Of a stretch of 64,000 nucleotides of DNA, positions 9,654-17,883 are shown in pieces; positions within the stretch are counted from its first letter, which is position 1, and each line of letters begins with the position of its first letter. This DNA comes from Brevundimonas sp. NIBR10. GTDB lineage: Bacteria; Pseudomonadota; Alphaproteobacteria; Caulobacterales; Caulobacteraceae. Location of the stretch: positions 1,178,001-1,242,000 of the forward strand of contig NZ_CP115464.1 in assembly GCF_027912515.1 (NCBI RefSeq), given 5' to 3'. The translations under genes were made by a program, and so were the position numbers. Below the pieces are notes generated by a model. The model was not told where the DNA came from. It did no database searches and saw only the letters and a list, made by a program, of their open reading frames with translations.

Positions 9654-10538
9654 TCAGCCGTTGAAGTACGGTGTCAGCGCGGCCCGAGCCGCCATGCCCA
9701 GGTCGGGCCGCTTCAACGCCAGGGCGACGTTGGCGCGCAACAGGCCGATCTTGTCGCCACAGTCGTGGGTCACGCCCTCGTACTCCACAGCCGTGAAGCC
9801 CTGGGTCTTCATCAGGGTAGCCATGGCGTCGGTCAGCTGGATCTCGCCGCCCGCGCCGCGCGGCTGGGTCTGCAGGATGTCGAAGATCTCGGGCTGCAGG
9901 ATGTAGCGGCCGGCGATCGAAAGGTTCGAAGGGGCGGTCCCCTGGGCCGGCTTCTCGACCATGCCGCGCATGCCGATACGGCGGCCGTCGCGCTCGAGCG
10001 GATCGACGATGCCGTATTTGTGAGTGTCCTCGGCGGGCACGGCCTCGACGCCGATGATATTGCCGCCCAGCTCGTCGTACGCCGCGGTTAGCTGTTTCAG
10101 GGCCCCGGGCGCGGCGTCGACGATGACGTCGGGCAGCAGCACCGCGAACGGCTCATGGCCGATGATGTCGCGCGCGCACCAGACCGCGTGGCCCAGGCCC
10201 AGGGGCTGCATCTGGCGGGTGAAGCTCATCTCGCCGGCCGTCGCCAGTTCGGCGTTCATATTGTCGAGAATGTCGGTCTTGCCCTTGGCCAGCAGCTGGG
10301 CCTCAAGCTCGATCTGGTGGTCGAAATAGTCCTCGATTGCACCCTTGGAGCGACCGGTGACGAAGACGATGTGCTCGATCCCGGCCTCGCGCGCCTCTTC
10401 GACGATATAGCTCAGGATCGGCCGATCGACGACGTTGAGCAGTTCCTTGGGCGTGGTCTTGGTGCCCGGCAGAACCCGGGTGCCGAGGCCTGCGACCGGC
10501 AGGACGGCCTTGCGCAGCCGGGTGGAAGGAGAACGCAT
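9654..10538 (-). CDS. galU: UTP--glucose-1-phosphate uridylyltransferase
   Basis: GalU makes UDP-glucose from UTP and glucose-1-phosphate, feeding polysaccharide and glycolipid synthesis in the cytosol. The 294-residue length is normal for the bacterial family. The N-terminal nucleotide-binding signature is clear (AVLPVAGLGTRVLPGTKTTPKELL, residues 11-34, with the R and K of the nucleotidyltransferase fold). LPDVIVD follows near residue 134 and carries the metal-binding Asp. VEKP near residue 195 and a conserved G-x-G-G-E-I-Q-L-T-D segment near 229-238 complete the site. The consensus GTRFLPATKAIPKEML varies slightly here (V for F, G for A). Its place beside glycosyltransferases fits a supply role for the surface glycans made by this locus. 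The start has only a weak upstream purine run. Confidence 0.95.
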   Translation of the reverse strand: MRSPSTRLRKAVLPVAGLGTRVLPGTKTTPKELLNVVDRPILSYIVEEAREAGIEHIVFVTGRSKGAIEDYFDHQIELEAQLLAKGKTDILDNMNAELATAGEMSFTRQMQPLGLGHAVWCARDIIGHEPFAVLLPDVIVDAAPGALKQLTAAYDELGGNIIGVEAVPAEDTHKYGIVDPLERDGRRIGMRGMVEKPAQGTAPSNLSIAGRYILQPEIFDILQTQPRGAGGEIQLTDAMATLMKTQGFTAVEYEGVTHDCGDKIGLLRANVALALKRPDLGMAARAALTPYFNG

Positions 10539-10621
10539 GGGGAGCCTTGCGATAGGGTCAGATGGGTCTGTGTGACCGGACCGGCGAAAACATACAAGCG
10601 CGTCGCCGGTTCCCCCGCCGA

Positions 10622-11032
10622 TCAGGCCATGGGTGCGCGGCTCAGGCGATAGGCACCGTCGATCGTCTCGAAATCATCGACCCCTGTCTGGCGGAAGCGC
10701 AAGGGCCCGCCGGTCTCACGCAGCAGCTCGAAGCCGCCCTGAACCGTCTTCCAGGCCTTGGCGCCGCGTACCACCTCAAGATCGCACCGGCCGATCACGA
10801 CACCGAAGCCGCCGTCGGTCGGGACGCGGTTCAGGGCGATCCGGCAGGCACCCTCGCCGTCGGCGCGCCTCAGGCCATACAGGCCGAAGACCTCTTCAGT
10901 CCCAAGGACACGATCCGAGGCCACGTCGGAGGCAGCAGGGTCAGGGGACGTCATGGCAATCTCCTCGGCGCGACAGGCCGCAGCCGAAATGATCAGGGCA
11001 GACCCGATGAGGGCAAGACGACGACCGGTCAT
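10622..11032 (-). CDS. AprI/Inh-like metalloprotease inhibitor domain protein, probable lipoprotein
   Basis: The start at 11032 has GGAG 7 bases upstream; the frame extends to 11161 but without a ribosome site. The 136-residue product has a signal peptide (MTGRRLALIGSALIISAAAC), with Cys20 a possible lipid-attachment site. The mature part resembles the Inh family: a beta-barrel segment F-G-L-Y-G-L-R-R-A-D-G-E-G-A-C-R-I-A-L, a second Cys at residue 83 that could pair with Cys63, a W at 94, and D-G-A-Y-R-L near the end. Inh proteins protect the periplasm from type I-secreted serralysins and are usually encoded beside the exporter, as here, divergent from the ABC transporter gene. No serralysin is present in the window. 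The assignment is by pattern and context and is moderately secure. Confidence 0.6.
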   Translation of the reverse strand: MTGRRLALIGSALIISAAACRAEEIAMTSPDPAASDVASDRVLGTEEVFGLYGLRRADGEGACRIALNRVPTDGGFGVVIGRCDLEVVRGAKAWKTVQGGFELLRETGGPLRFRQTGVDDFETIDGAYRLSRAPMA

Positions 11033-11178
11033 TTCAATGCTCCAGAGCCCGCGATGACTATCCTCCGACAGGAAGGAAGCGACAAGCGCCCGTTTCCAGA
11101 CCTGTGCAATTCCACAGACTATCTCGATGCACCCCAAACGCGTATAAGGCCGGGTCATCAAGTGTCGAAAATGGTCGC

Positions 11179-12915
11179 GTGTTCAAATCCCTGACTGCAC
11201 CCAAGGCCGGCACCGAGCCTTTGGCCGCTGCCATCCGGGCCTGCCGGACCCATTTCGTGTGGGCGGCGGTGTTCAGCGCCCTGGTCAATCTGCTGTACCT
11301 GGTGCCGACCATCTACATGATGCAGGTCTATGACCGGGTGGTGCCGACGGGCGGGATCACGACCCTGGTCCTCATTACCGTCGTGGCCATGCTGGCGCTC
11401 GGGACGCTGGCGGCGCTGGACTGGCTGAGGACGCGGCTGCTGGTCCGGGCCGGCCTGCGCATGGACAAGATGCTGGCCCCGGCCATCATGGCCCGCGTGG
11501 TCGATGCCCAGGGCAAGCCGCAGTCGACCCAGGCGCTGCGCGAGTTCGACAATGTGCGCACCGCCGTGTCGGGCCAGGGCGTGATGGCCCTGTTCGATGC
11601 ACCGTGGACGCCGCTGTATCTGGTCTTCTGTTTCCTGCTGCACCCGGCCATCGGGGTGCTGACCCTGGTGGGCGGGGCGGTGCTGTTCCTGCTGGCCTGG
11701 CTGAACGAGCGCGACAGCCGGCCCCGGCTGAAGCGGGCCATCCAGTCATCCAACGCCGCCTATGCCAGTCAGGACGGGATGACCGGCCAGACCGAGATCG
11801 TCCGGGCCCTTGGGATGCGTCAGGCCAGCATCAACCGCCAGCTCCATCAGCGCCATTCGGCCACCGGCCAGTATGCCGACGCCCAGTTCAGCGGCGGCAA
11901 GTATTCGGGCGCGATCAAGTTCCTGCGCCTGGCGCTGCAATCTGCGTCGCTGGGTCTGGCAGCCTATCTGGCGGTCAAGGGCGAGATGTCGGCGGGGGCG
12001 ATCATCGCCGCCTCGGTCCTGCTGAGCCGGGCGGTCGCCCCGATCGAGGCCCTGGTCGGGGCCTGGCCCAGCCTGGTTCAGGCGCGCGCCAGCTGGACGA
12101 CGTTGCAGGAGCTGTTCGCCTCCACCGCCGGCGTCGACAAGCCGCGCACGGCCTTGCCGGACCCCAGAGGCCTGCTTCAGGTCGAGGGGATCGCCGTGCG
12201 CCTGCCCGGCACCGAACAGCCCCAGCTGAAGGGGGTCAGCCTGACCCTCAATCCCGGACAGACGCTCGGCGTCGTCGGGCCCAGCGGATCGGGCAAGACG
12301 ACGCTGGCGCGCGTGCTGGCGGGGGCCCAGAGCCCGACCATCGGCACGGTGCGGCTGGACGGGGCCGAGTACTCCGCGCGCGACTCCGACGAGCTTGCCC
12401 GCCACATCGGCTATCTGCCGCAGAACCCGAACCTGTTCGCCGGCTCGATCAAGGACAATATCTCGCGCTTCGCCTCGTCGGTCGGGGTCAGCGCCGAGGC
12501 GGTGGACGCAGGCGCGGTGGCGGCGGCCCAGGCAGCGGGGGTACATGAGCTGATCCTGCGCCTGCCGAACGGCTATGACACCATGCTCGGGCCGTTCGGC
12601 CAGGGGGTGTCGGCGGGACAGGGGCAGCGGATCGCCCTGGCGCGGGCCCTGTACGGATCGCCCGCCCTGCTGGTGCTCGACGAGCCCAACTCGGCCCTGG
12701 ACCAGGAGGGCGAGGTCGCCCTGATGAATGCCATCCTGCAAGCCGCCGCCCGGGGTGCCGCCGTCGTCATCATCGCCCACCGGGCCGGGGTGCTGCAACG
12801 CGTCGACCGGCTGCTGACCATGAAGGACGGCGCGGTCCAGCTGGAGGGTCCGCGTGAGGACGTCCTGGCCAAGATGCGCGCCGCCGCCCCGCCTGTCGGA
12901 GCCCGCCCACAATGA
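11179..12915 (+). CDS. Type I secretion ABC transporter/ATPase (PrtD/RsaD family)
   Basis: This inner-membrane ABC exporter drives one-step secretion of RTX proteins. From GTG 11179 the product is 578 residues, the usual size for this family; the frame is open back to GTG 11104 but the extra residues look unconserved. The N-terminal half has hydrophobic segments (FVWAAVFSALVNLLYLVPTIYMMQVYDRVV and later LVGGAVLFLLAWL). The nucleotide-binding half has Walker A GPSGSGKT (about residues 367-374), a signature reading VSAGQGQR near 477, Walker B LLVLDEPNSALD near 497, and an H-loop IIAHR. The LSGGQ consensus is altered to VSAGQ, which is unusual. The gene overlaps its membrane fusion partner by ATGA. 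Likely cargo is the three RTX proteins of this locus. Confidence 0.93.
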   Translation: MFKSLTAPKAGTEPLAAAIRACRTHFVWAAVFSALVNLLYLVPTIYMMQVYDRVVPTGGITTLVLITVVAMLALGTLAALDWLRTRLLVRAGLRMDKMLAPAIMARVVDAQGKPQSTQALREFDNVRTAVSGQGVMALFDAPWTPLYLVFCFLLHPAIGVLTLVGGAVLFLLAWLNERDSRPRLKRAIQSSNAAYASQDGMTGQTEIVRALGMRQASINRQLHQRHSATGQYADAQFSGGKYSGAIKFLRLALQSASLGLAAYLAVKGEMSAGAIIAASVLLSRAVAPIEALVGAWPSLVQARASWTTLQELFASTAGVDKPRTALPDPRGLLQVEGIAVRLPGTEQPQLKGVSLTLNPGQTLGVVGPSGSGKTTLARVLAGAQSPTIGTVRLDGAEYSARDSDELARHIGYLPQNPNLFAGSIKDNISRFASSVGVSAEAVDAGAVAAAQAAGVHELILRLPNGYDTMLGPFGQGVSAGQGQRIALARALYGSPALLVLDEPNSALDQEGEVALMNAILQAAARGAAVVIIAHRAGVLQRVDRLLTMKDGAVQLEGPREDVLAKMRAAAPPVGARPQ

Positions 12916-14270
12916 CCGCCTCGCCCATCCCGTCGTCGGGCACTCCTCCCAAGGCGCCCGCCCCGGTCGAGGTCACCGACTCGCCGCGCCGCGAGCTGAT
13001 CATCGGCGGCGTCATCATCGTCCTGTTCTTTGTGCTGTTCCTGGGCTGGGCGGCGTTCGCGCCGCTGGCGGCCGGGGCCTATGCCCAGGGTCAGGTGGCG
13101 GTGCTCGGCAACCGTCAGGCGGTCCAGCACCGCGAGGGCGGCACCGTCAGCGTCCTACACGTCAAGGAGGGCGATCGCGTCACCCAGGGGCAGGTGCTGC
13201 TGGAACTGTCCACCGGCGAGCTCAGCGCCAGCGAGCGCGGGGTCACCGGCCAGATCATCGCCCTGCTGGCCCAGCGGTCGCGGATGATCGCCGAGCGGGA
13301 CCGGCTGGGTTCCGTGCCCGAACCCGCCGAGTTCGCCGGCCTGTCGGCCGAGGACCGGGTGCTGGCGGATGAGGCGATGCGCTTGCAGCGGCTGCAGTAC
13401 TCGGCCCGCCGCTCGGGCCGCTCGACAGAGACGGGCGTCCTCAGCCAGCGCGGCGAGCAGCTCAACCAGCAGATCGCGGGCTTCCAGCGGCAGATCGAGA
13501 GCAACATCGAACAGCGCCGCCTGATCGGCGAGGAGCTGGACGGCATGCGCAGCCTGGCGGCCCAGGGCTTTGCGCCCCAGAACCGGGTGCGTGCACTGGA
13601 GCGCAACGCGGCGGCCCTGGACGGCGAGCTGGGCTCGCTGCGGGCCCAGGTGGCGCGGGCGCGCGAGGCCATGGGCGAGACCCGGCTGCAGAGCCTGGGC
13701 GTCACCACCCGGCTGGACGAGGACGTCGCCGACCGGCTGCGGCAGGTCGAGGTGGACCTGAACGACCTGCGGCCCAAACAGACCGAGCTGCGCAACCAGA
13801 TCGCCCGGGCCCAGATCCGCAGCCCCTCGACTGGCCAGGTCGTCGGCCTGACCATCTTCACGCCCGGCGGGGTGATCCAGCCGGGCCAGACCCTGATGGA
13901 GGTCCTGCCCGACCGCGCCGACCAGGTGATCATCGCCTCGATCGATCCCGTCGACATCGACGACCTGAGGGTCGGGCTGTCGACCGAGATCAAGTTTCCG
14001 GGCCTGCGCGACCGCTCGACCCCGATCCTGCACGGGACCGTCACCCTGATCTCGGCCGACACCTTCACCGACGAGGCCACCAAGCGCAGCTTCTATCGCG
14101 CCGAGGTGGTGATCCCGCCTTCGGAAATGACCAAGCTGGGCACCGCCGCGACCCACATCCGGCCCGGGATGCCCGTCGAGGTGGTGGTCCTGCTCAAGGA
14201 CCGCACGGCGCTTCAGTACCTTCTCGAGCCCCTGACCCGCAGCCTGTGGCGGTCGGGGTCGGAGCAGTAG
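12912..14270 (+). CDS. Type I secretion membrane fusion protein (HlyD/PrtE/RsaE family)
   Basis: This periplasmic adaptor links the ABC transporter to an outer-membrane channel. It has 452 residues, normal for the family. One N-terminal transmembrane helix lies at about residues 24-48 (ELIIGGVIIVLFFVLFLGWAAF). A biotinyl-lipoyl half-motif follows (HREGGTVSVLHVKEGDRVTQGQVLLELS, about 75-102). Residues 105-290 are long coiled-coil helices rich in Q, R and E. The second lipoyl half and beta-barrel then include IRSPSTGQVVGLTIFTPGGVIQPGQTLMEV, the typical HlyD signature, near 297-326. It is coupled to the ABC gene by a 4-base overlap. No TolC-like gene follows, so the outer-membrane partner must be encoded elsewhere, as happens in many genomes. 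Confidence 0.94.
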   Translation: MTASPIPSSGTPPKAPAPVEVTDSPRRELIIGGVIIVLFFVLFLGWAAFAPLAAGAYAQGQVAVLGNRQAVQHREGGTVSVLHVKEGDRVTQGQVLLELSTGELSASERGVTGQIIALLAQRSRMIAERDRLGSVPEPAEFAGLSAEDRVLADEAMRLQRLQYSARRSGRSTETGVLSQRGEQLNQQIAGFQRQIESNIEQRRLIGEELDGMRSLAAQGFAPQNRVRALERNAAALDGELGSLRAQVARAREAMGETRLQSLGVTTRLDEDVADRLRQVEVDLNDLRPKQTELRNQIARAQIRSPSTGQVVGLTIFTPGGVIQPGQTLMEVLPDRADQVIIASIDPVDIDDLRVGLSTEIKFPGLRDRSTPILHGTVTLISADTFTDEATKRSFYRAEVVIPPSEMTKLGTAATHIRPGMPVEVVVLLKDRTALQYLLEPLTRSLWRSGSEQ

Positions 14271-14363
14271 GGCGGTCTCTGCGGCTCCCGGAGTGACGGT
14301 GGTGGCGTGGACTTCGGTATCCAGGCCCACGGACACCACGGGAGGTGTGCGCTGTAAAAAGCA

Positions 14364-14468
14364 GAGTCCGAAAGGTCTGAATCGTCTGAAAATGTCAGGC
14401 TAACATGACTACTTGGGCCTGTCCGGACTCGAAAAACAGAGTCCGAAGAGTCCGTTGAGTCCGGACTC
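14364..14468. repeat. Iterated GAGTCCG motif cluster
   Basis: The heptamer GAGTCCG occurs at 14364, 14439, 14448 and 14457, and its complement CGGACTC at 14424 and 14462. Three direct copies are exactly 9 bp apart, and the last forms a palindrome GAGTCCGGACTC with the final inverted copy. This looks like an operator array or iteron set upstream of the RTX gene at 14741. Confidence 0.6.
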
Positions 14469-14572
14469 CTGTGCCTTCCGGGGCGGACGCGGGCTGATTG
14501 TCAAAGACCGGGGGGAGGCCGCAGTCTACCACGGCCGGAAGGGTCGCCAGGTCGAAGGCCTCGAGAATCGTC

Positions 14573-14610
14573 CAATCCCTTATGGCGCAAGGGATTGCAG
14601 GCTCGAAGTT
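14573..14610. repeat. Palindromic intergenic repeat, copy 1
   Basis: Arms CAATCCCTT and AAGGGATTG surround a 7-base loop ATGGCGC, followed after 5 bases by TCGAAGTT. The same 9-bp arms, a similar GC-rich 7-base loop and TCGAGGTT recur at 52839-52876. Confidence 0.65.
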
Positions 14611-14740
14611 GGAGAGTTGGAGCCCCGATCACCTCTCGACTCGCAGTCCGGGGCGGCCGGGCACTGAGCCGCGCCCTATCGTGAGTTGAACCTTTCGGTG
14701 ATCGGGGCGTAGGGTTGCCGGAGACATCAGGAGTTGATCC

Positions 14741-17700
14741 ATGCCGACCTTCACCGGAACCGCAGGCGACGATACTCTCACCGGCGGAGAGGGTGACGAC
14801 GTCATCACCGGCCTGACCGGGGACGATGTCCTGATCGGGGCGGGCGGCGACGACGTCCTGTCCGGCGGGCCGGGTCGCAACTATCTCGACGGCGGGCCCG
14901 GCAACGATACGGTCAGTTATCTGGACGCGACGATCGGGGTCGCCGTGTCACTGGCCGTCTCGGGATTCCAGAACACGGGGTACAGCACCGACCAGCTCGT
15001 CAGCATCAACCGCCTGATCGGTTCACAGCTTTTTGGCGATACCCTGACAGGCAGCGCGGGCGACGATGTGATCGACACGGGTTCGCGGGTTCTCCAAATC
15101 CAGCCGCAGCCCACGGCCTACGGATTCTTCAACGCGAATGACCTGGTCAATGCCGGCGAAGGCAACGACCGTATCACTGCCATCGGCGTGTCCAACGGCT
15201 CTGTGCTGAACGGGGAAGGCGGCAACGACGTGATCGAGGTCGGCTTTTCCGGCGTGTTCAGCGTCTTCAACTCCAATACGACCTGGACCGCCTACGACGG
15301 CACCGCGATCCGGGTGAACGGTGGAGACGGCAATGATACGCTGACAGTCCTGGGGCACGCCGTCATCGACGGCGGCACCGGCGACGACATCATCACGGCC
15401 GGTGTCGGGGCCATCGACGGAATCTCCAACCGGGGCAACACCAGCTATGTGAGCCCGCCGGGCACGGACACCACGGTACGGCTGACCGGCGGCACGGGTG
15501 CCGACACCTTCCGCATCTGGAACCCGGTCGGGACGGCCATCGTCACGGACTTCGACGTCGCCACGGACCGGCTGGACCTGTCGGGCAGCACCGTGGTCAC
15601 CCTGAGCTACCGGCCGGTCTATATCGGCCAGCAGGGGGCGGACATCATCTTCTATGGCCGGGCCAGCGATGGCTCCAACGGCATCGGCGTCGTCTATGGA
15701 CGGCTGCTGAACGTCGATGCGCGGGCCATCCCGACCTCGTCCTACCTGAACAACGGGTCGTCGCCTTACGCTCCGACCGGCATCGTCCAGACAGGTTCGA
15801 TCACCTATTTCGGCACGACCGGAAACGATGTCGTGACGGGGTGGTCCTCGGCCAACGGCGGGGACGGCGACGACACGATCACGGCCCCGGCGACAGGCCC
15901 ATCGAACCTCAGCGGCGAGACCGGGAACGACGTGCTGATCGGCGGCGACGGCGTGGCCTTGCTGGTCGGCGGAGCCGGCAATGACCGTCTGCAGGGCGGC
16001 GCGGCCAACGACATCCTGCGGGGCGACGACGGCGACGACAGTCTGCGCGGTGGAGCAGGCAATGACAGTCTGGATGGCGGCGCGGGGTTCGACACCGCCG
16101 ATTACAGCGACGCTACCAGCGCAGTCGTGGTCAGCCTCGCGGCCCGGCAGGCAAGCGGAGGTGCCGGCTCGGACACCCTGAACGGGGTGGAAGGCATCAT
16201 CGGATCGACGTTCGGCGACACCCTTACCGGGTCGGCGACGGGGGATACCCTGCGCGGCGGGCAGGGTCTGGACCTGCTGACGGGCGGGGCCGGTGCGGAC
16301 ATCTTCGTCTTCGCGGCGGGGGATTCGACGGGAACGGCCATTGATTCCATCGCGGACTTCCAGAGCGGCTCGGACCGGATCGTGATCGAGGGCACGGTCA
16401 GCAACGGGCTGAGCCTGGTGCGGACCAACGGCGGGGGCACACTGGTGTTCGCCGGGCATCTGTTGGCGACCCAGACGGTGATCGGGGTCAACGGCACGAT
16501 CCAGGCGGGGGATGTGTTCGGCGCAAACGGCGAAATCCTGCCCGCCAACATGGCTGGCTCGGACGGGTCGGACGTGCTGATCGGGTCGAGCCTGGCCGAC
16601 ACGATCAACGGTGGGGCGGGCGATGATTTCATCACCGGCGGAGGCGGGCGGGACGTCCTGACCGGCGGGGCGGGCACCGATCAGTTCATCTATCTGGCCC
16701 CCGGCGTGGACGAGTATGACCGGATCACCGACTTCCAGACCGGCGTCGATCTGATCAACCTGAACTCGATCCTGCCGCTGTCCATCCGGATTGACCGCTA
16801 TGCCGAGGGACGGGAAACGGTGGTGTTTGCCAACAATGCGAACAGCAGCTTCCAGATTTATGTGCAGAGCCTGGTCCAGGGGAACGACTTCCTGCTGGCC
16901 GGCCGAACCAATATTCCCCTCCAGATGAACGGTGCCGGTGCGGCGGACTGGCTGGCCGGCGGCGTGGCCGACGACACGATCTATGGCGGTGGGGGCGCGG
17001 ATGCCCTGGCGGGCGGCGCGGGGGCGGACGTCTTCCTGTACCGCGCCGCGTTGGACTCGACCGCGAGCGCGACCGACAACCTGTACGACTTCGAGACGGG
17101 CATCGACACCATCAGCTTCACCAGCAACCCCCTGACCGCGATCAGCATCATCCGCACCGACAACGGGTCGAGTTTCGTCTTTGCAGACTCCGCTGCGGGC
17201 AACATGGTGATCTCGGCCGCTGGGCGGGCCATCAACGGGTCGGACATCAACTACGGGAACGGCTCGGCCATCGGCATCTATCTGATCGGCTCAAGCGGCG
17301 CAGACGTGCTGATGGGCTCCCGGTTCGCCGATCCGATCCAGGGCGGGGCGGGCAATGACTCGATTACCGGTGGCGGTGGGGCCGACGTGCTGTTCGGGGA
17401 AGGCGGGGCGGATACCTTCGTCTATCGCGCGGCGTCGGACTCGACCGTCGCGGCGGCGGATACGATCTTCGGCTTCGTGTCGGGGTCGGACCGGCTCGAT
17501 CTCAGTGCGGTACGGACGGGGGCGTCGGATGCGTTCGGCATCGCCTATCTGAGCGGCGGCAGCTTCCTGTTCGTCGATCTGGGGGGGAACGGAACCAACG
17601 ACATGCTGATCCAGCTGGCGGGGACGACGCTGGTGGCCTCGGATATCCGCTGGAGCGCCAGCGCGAGCGAGATGGAGCCGGTCGCCAAGGCGGCGGGGCC

Positions 17701-17830
17701 GGAGGTGCTGCCGGTGTCGGACGATGTCGATGGCGCGTGGACCGGGCTGGTTTCGCGGCACGATGACGGGATGCTGTTCCTCGACGACGGGGGATCGGCG
17801 TCGGCGCGCGGGCATGACTGGTATCTGTAG
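14741..17830 (+). CDS. RTX calcium-binding repeat protein (1029 aa)
   Basis: The ATG is preceded by AGGAG at 8 bases. RTX repeats begin within ten residues of the N-terminus (TAGDDTLTGGEGDDVITG), so no separate N-terminal domain exists and no Sec signal is present, as expected for type I export. Residues 1-150 and 380-520 are classical GGxGNDxL arrays. Interrupting segments have the cap form D-x-I-x-D-F-x-x-G-x-D-R-I. Residues 590-1000 contain the 125-130-residue modules found in the other two RTX proteins. The end repeats the shared ASDIRWSA...EPVAK...EVLP segment and finishes in GHDWYL. There is no catalytic motif. The gene lies 470 bp after the exporter operon and 53 bp before a 2-oxoglutarate oxygenase gene, whose product might act on it. 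Confidence 0.9.
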   Translation: MPTFTGTAGDDTLTGGEGDDVITGLTGDDVLIGAGGDDVLSGGPGRNYLDGGPGNDTVSYLDATIGVAVSLAVSGFQNTGYSTDQLVSINRLIGSQLFGDTLTGSAGDDVIDTGSRVLQIQPQPTAYGFFNANDLVNAGEGNDRITAIGVSNGSVLNGEGGNDVIEVGFSGVFSVFNSNTTWTAYDGTAIRVNGGDGNDTLTVLGHAVIDGGTGDDIITAGVGAIDGISNRGNTSYVSPPGTDTTVRLTGGTGADTFRIWNPVGTAIVTDFDVATDRLDLSGSTVVTLSYRPVYIGQQGADIIFYGRASDGSNGIGVVYGRLLNVDARAIPTSSYLNNGSSPYAPTGIVQTGSITYFGTTGNDVVTGWSSANGGDGDDTITAPATGPSNLSGETGNDVLIGGDGVALLVGGAGNDRLQGGAANDILRGDDGDDSLRGGAGNDSLDGGAGFDTADYSDATSAVVVSLAARQASGGAGSDTLNGVEGIIGSTFGDTLTGSATGDTLRGGQGLDLLTGGAGADIFVFAAGDSTGTAIDSIADFQSGSDRIVIEGTVSNGLSLVRTNGGGTLVFAGHLLATQTVIGVNGTIQAGDVFGANGEILPANMAGSDGSDVLIGSSLADTINGGAGDDFITGGGGRDVLTGGAGTDQFIYLAPGVDEYDRITDFQTGVDLINLNSILPLSIRIDRYAEGRETVVFANNANSSFQIYVQSLVQGNDFLLAGRTNIPLQMNGAGAADWLAGGVADDTIYGGGGADALAGGAGADVFLYRAALDSTASATDNLYDFETGIDTISFTSNPLTAISIIRTDNGSSFVFADSAAGNMVISAAGRAINGSDINYGNGSAIGIYLIGSSGADVLMGSRFADPIQGGAGNDSITGGGGADVLFGEGGADTFVYRAASDSTVAAADTIFGFVSGSDRLDLSAVRTGASDAFGIAYLSGGSFLFVDLGGNGTNDMLIQLAGTTLVASDIRWSASASEMEPVAKAAGPEVLPVSDDVDGAWTGLVSRHDDGMLFLDDGGSASARGHDWYL

Positions 17831-17883
17831 AGGTGTCTGTCGTTCCGGCTTGAACGGCGGCGCGGGGCGCGGCAGGTTGCGAC

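Larger units (their letters stand above)
14271..14740. other. 470-bp non-coding region between the secretion operon and the third RTX gene
   Basis: No convincing gene is seen. It contains a cluster of six GAGTCCG/CGGACTC motifs at 14364-14468, a palindromic repeat at 14573-14610 that has a second copy at 52839-52876, and the Shine-Dalgarno AGGAG just before 14741. It probably holds the promoter and control sites of the RTX gene. Confidence 0.6.

Noticed and set aside
14413..14667. 84-codon ORF in the region before the third RTX gene
   Set aside because: It starts within the GAGTCCG array and crosses the palindromic repeat, with no ribosome site or recognisable product.
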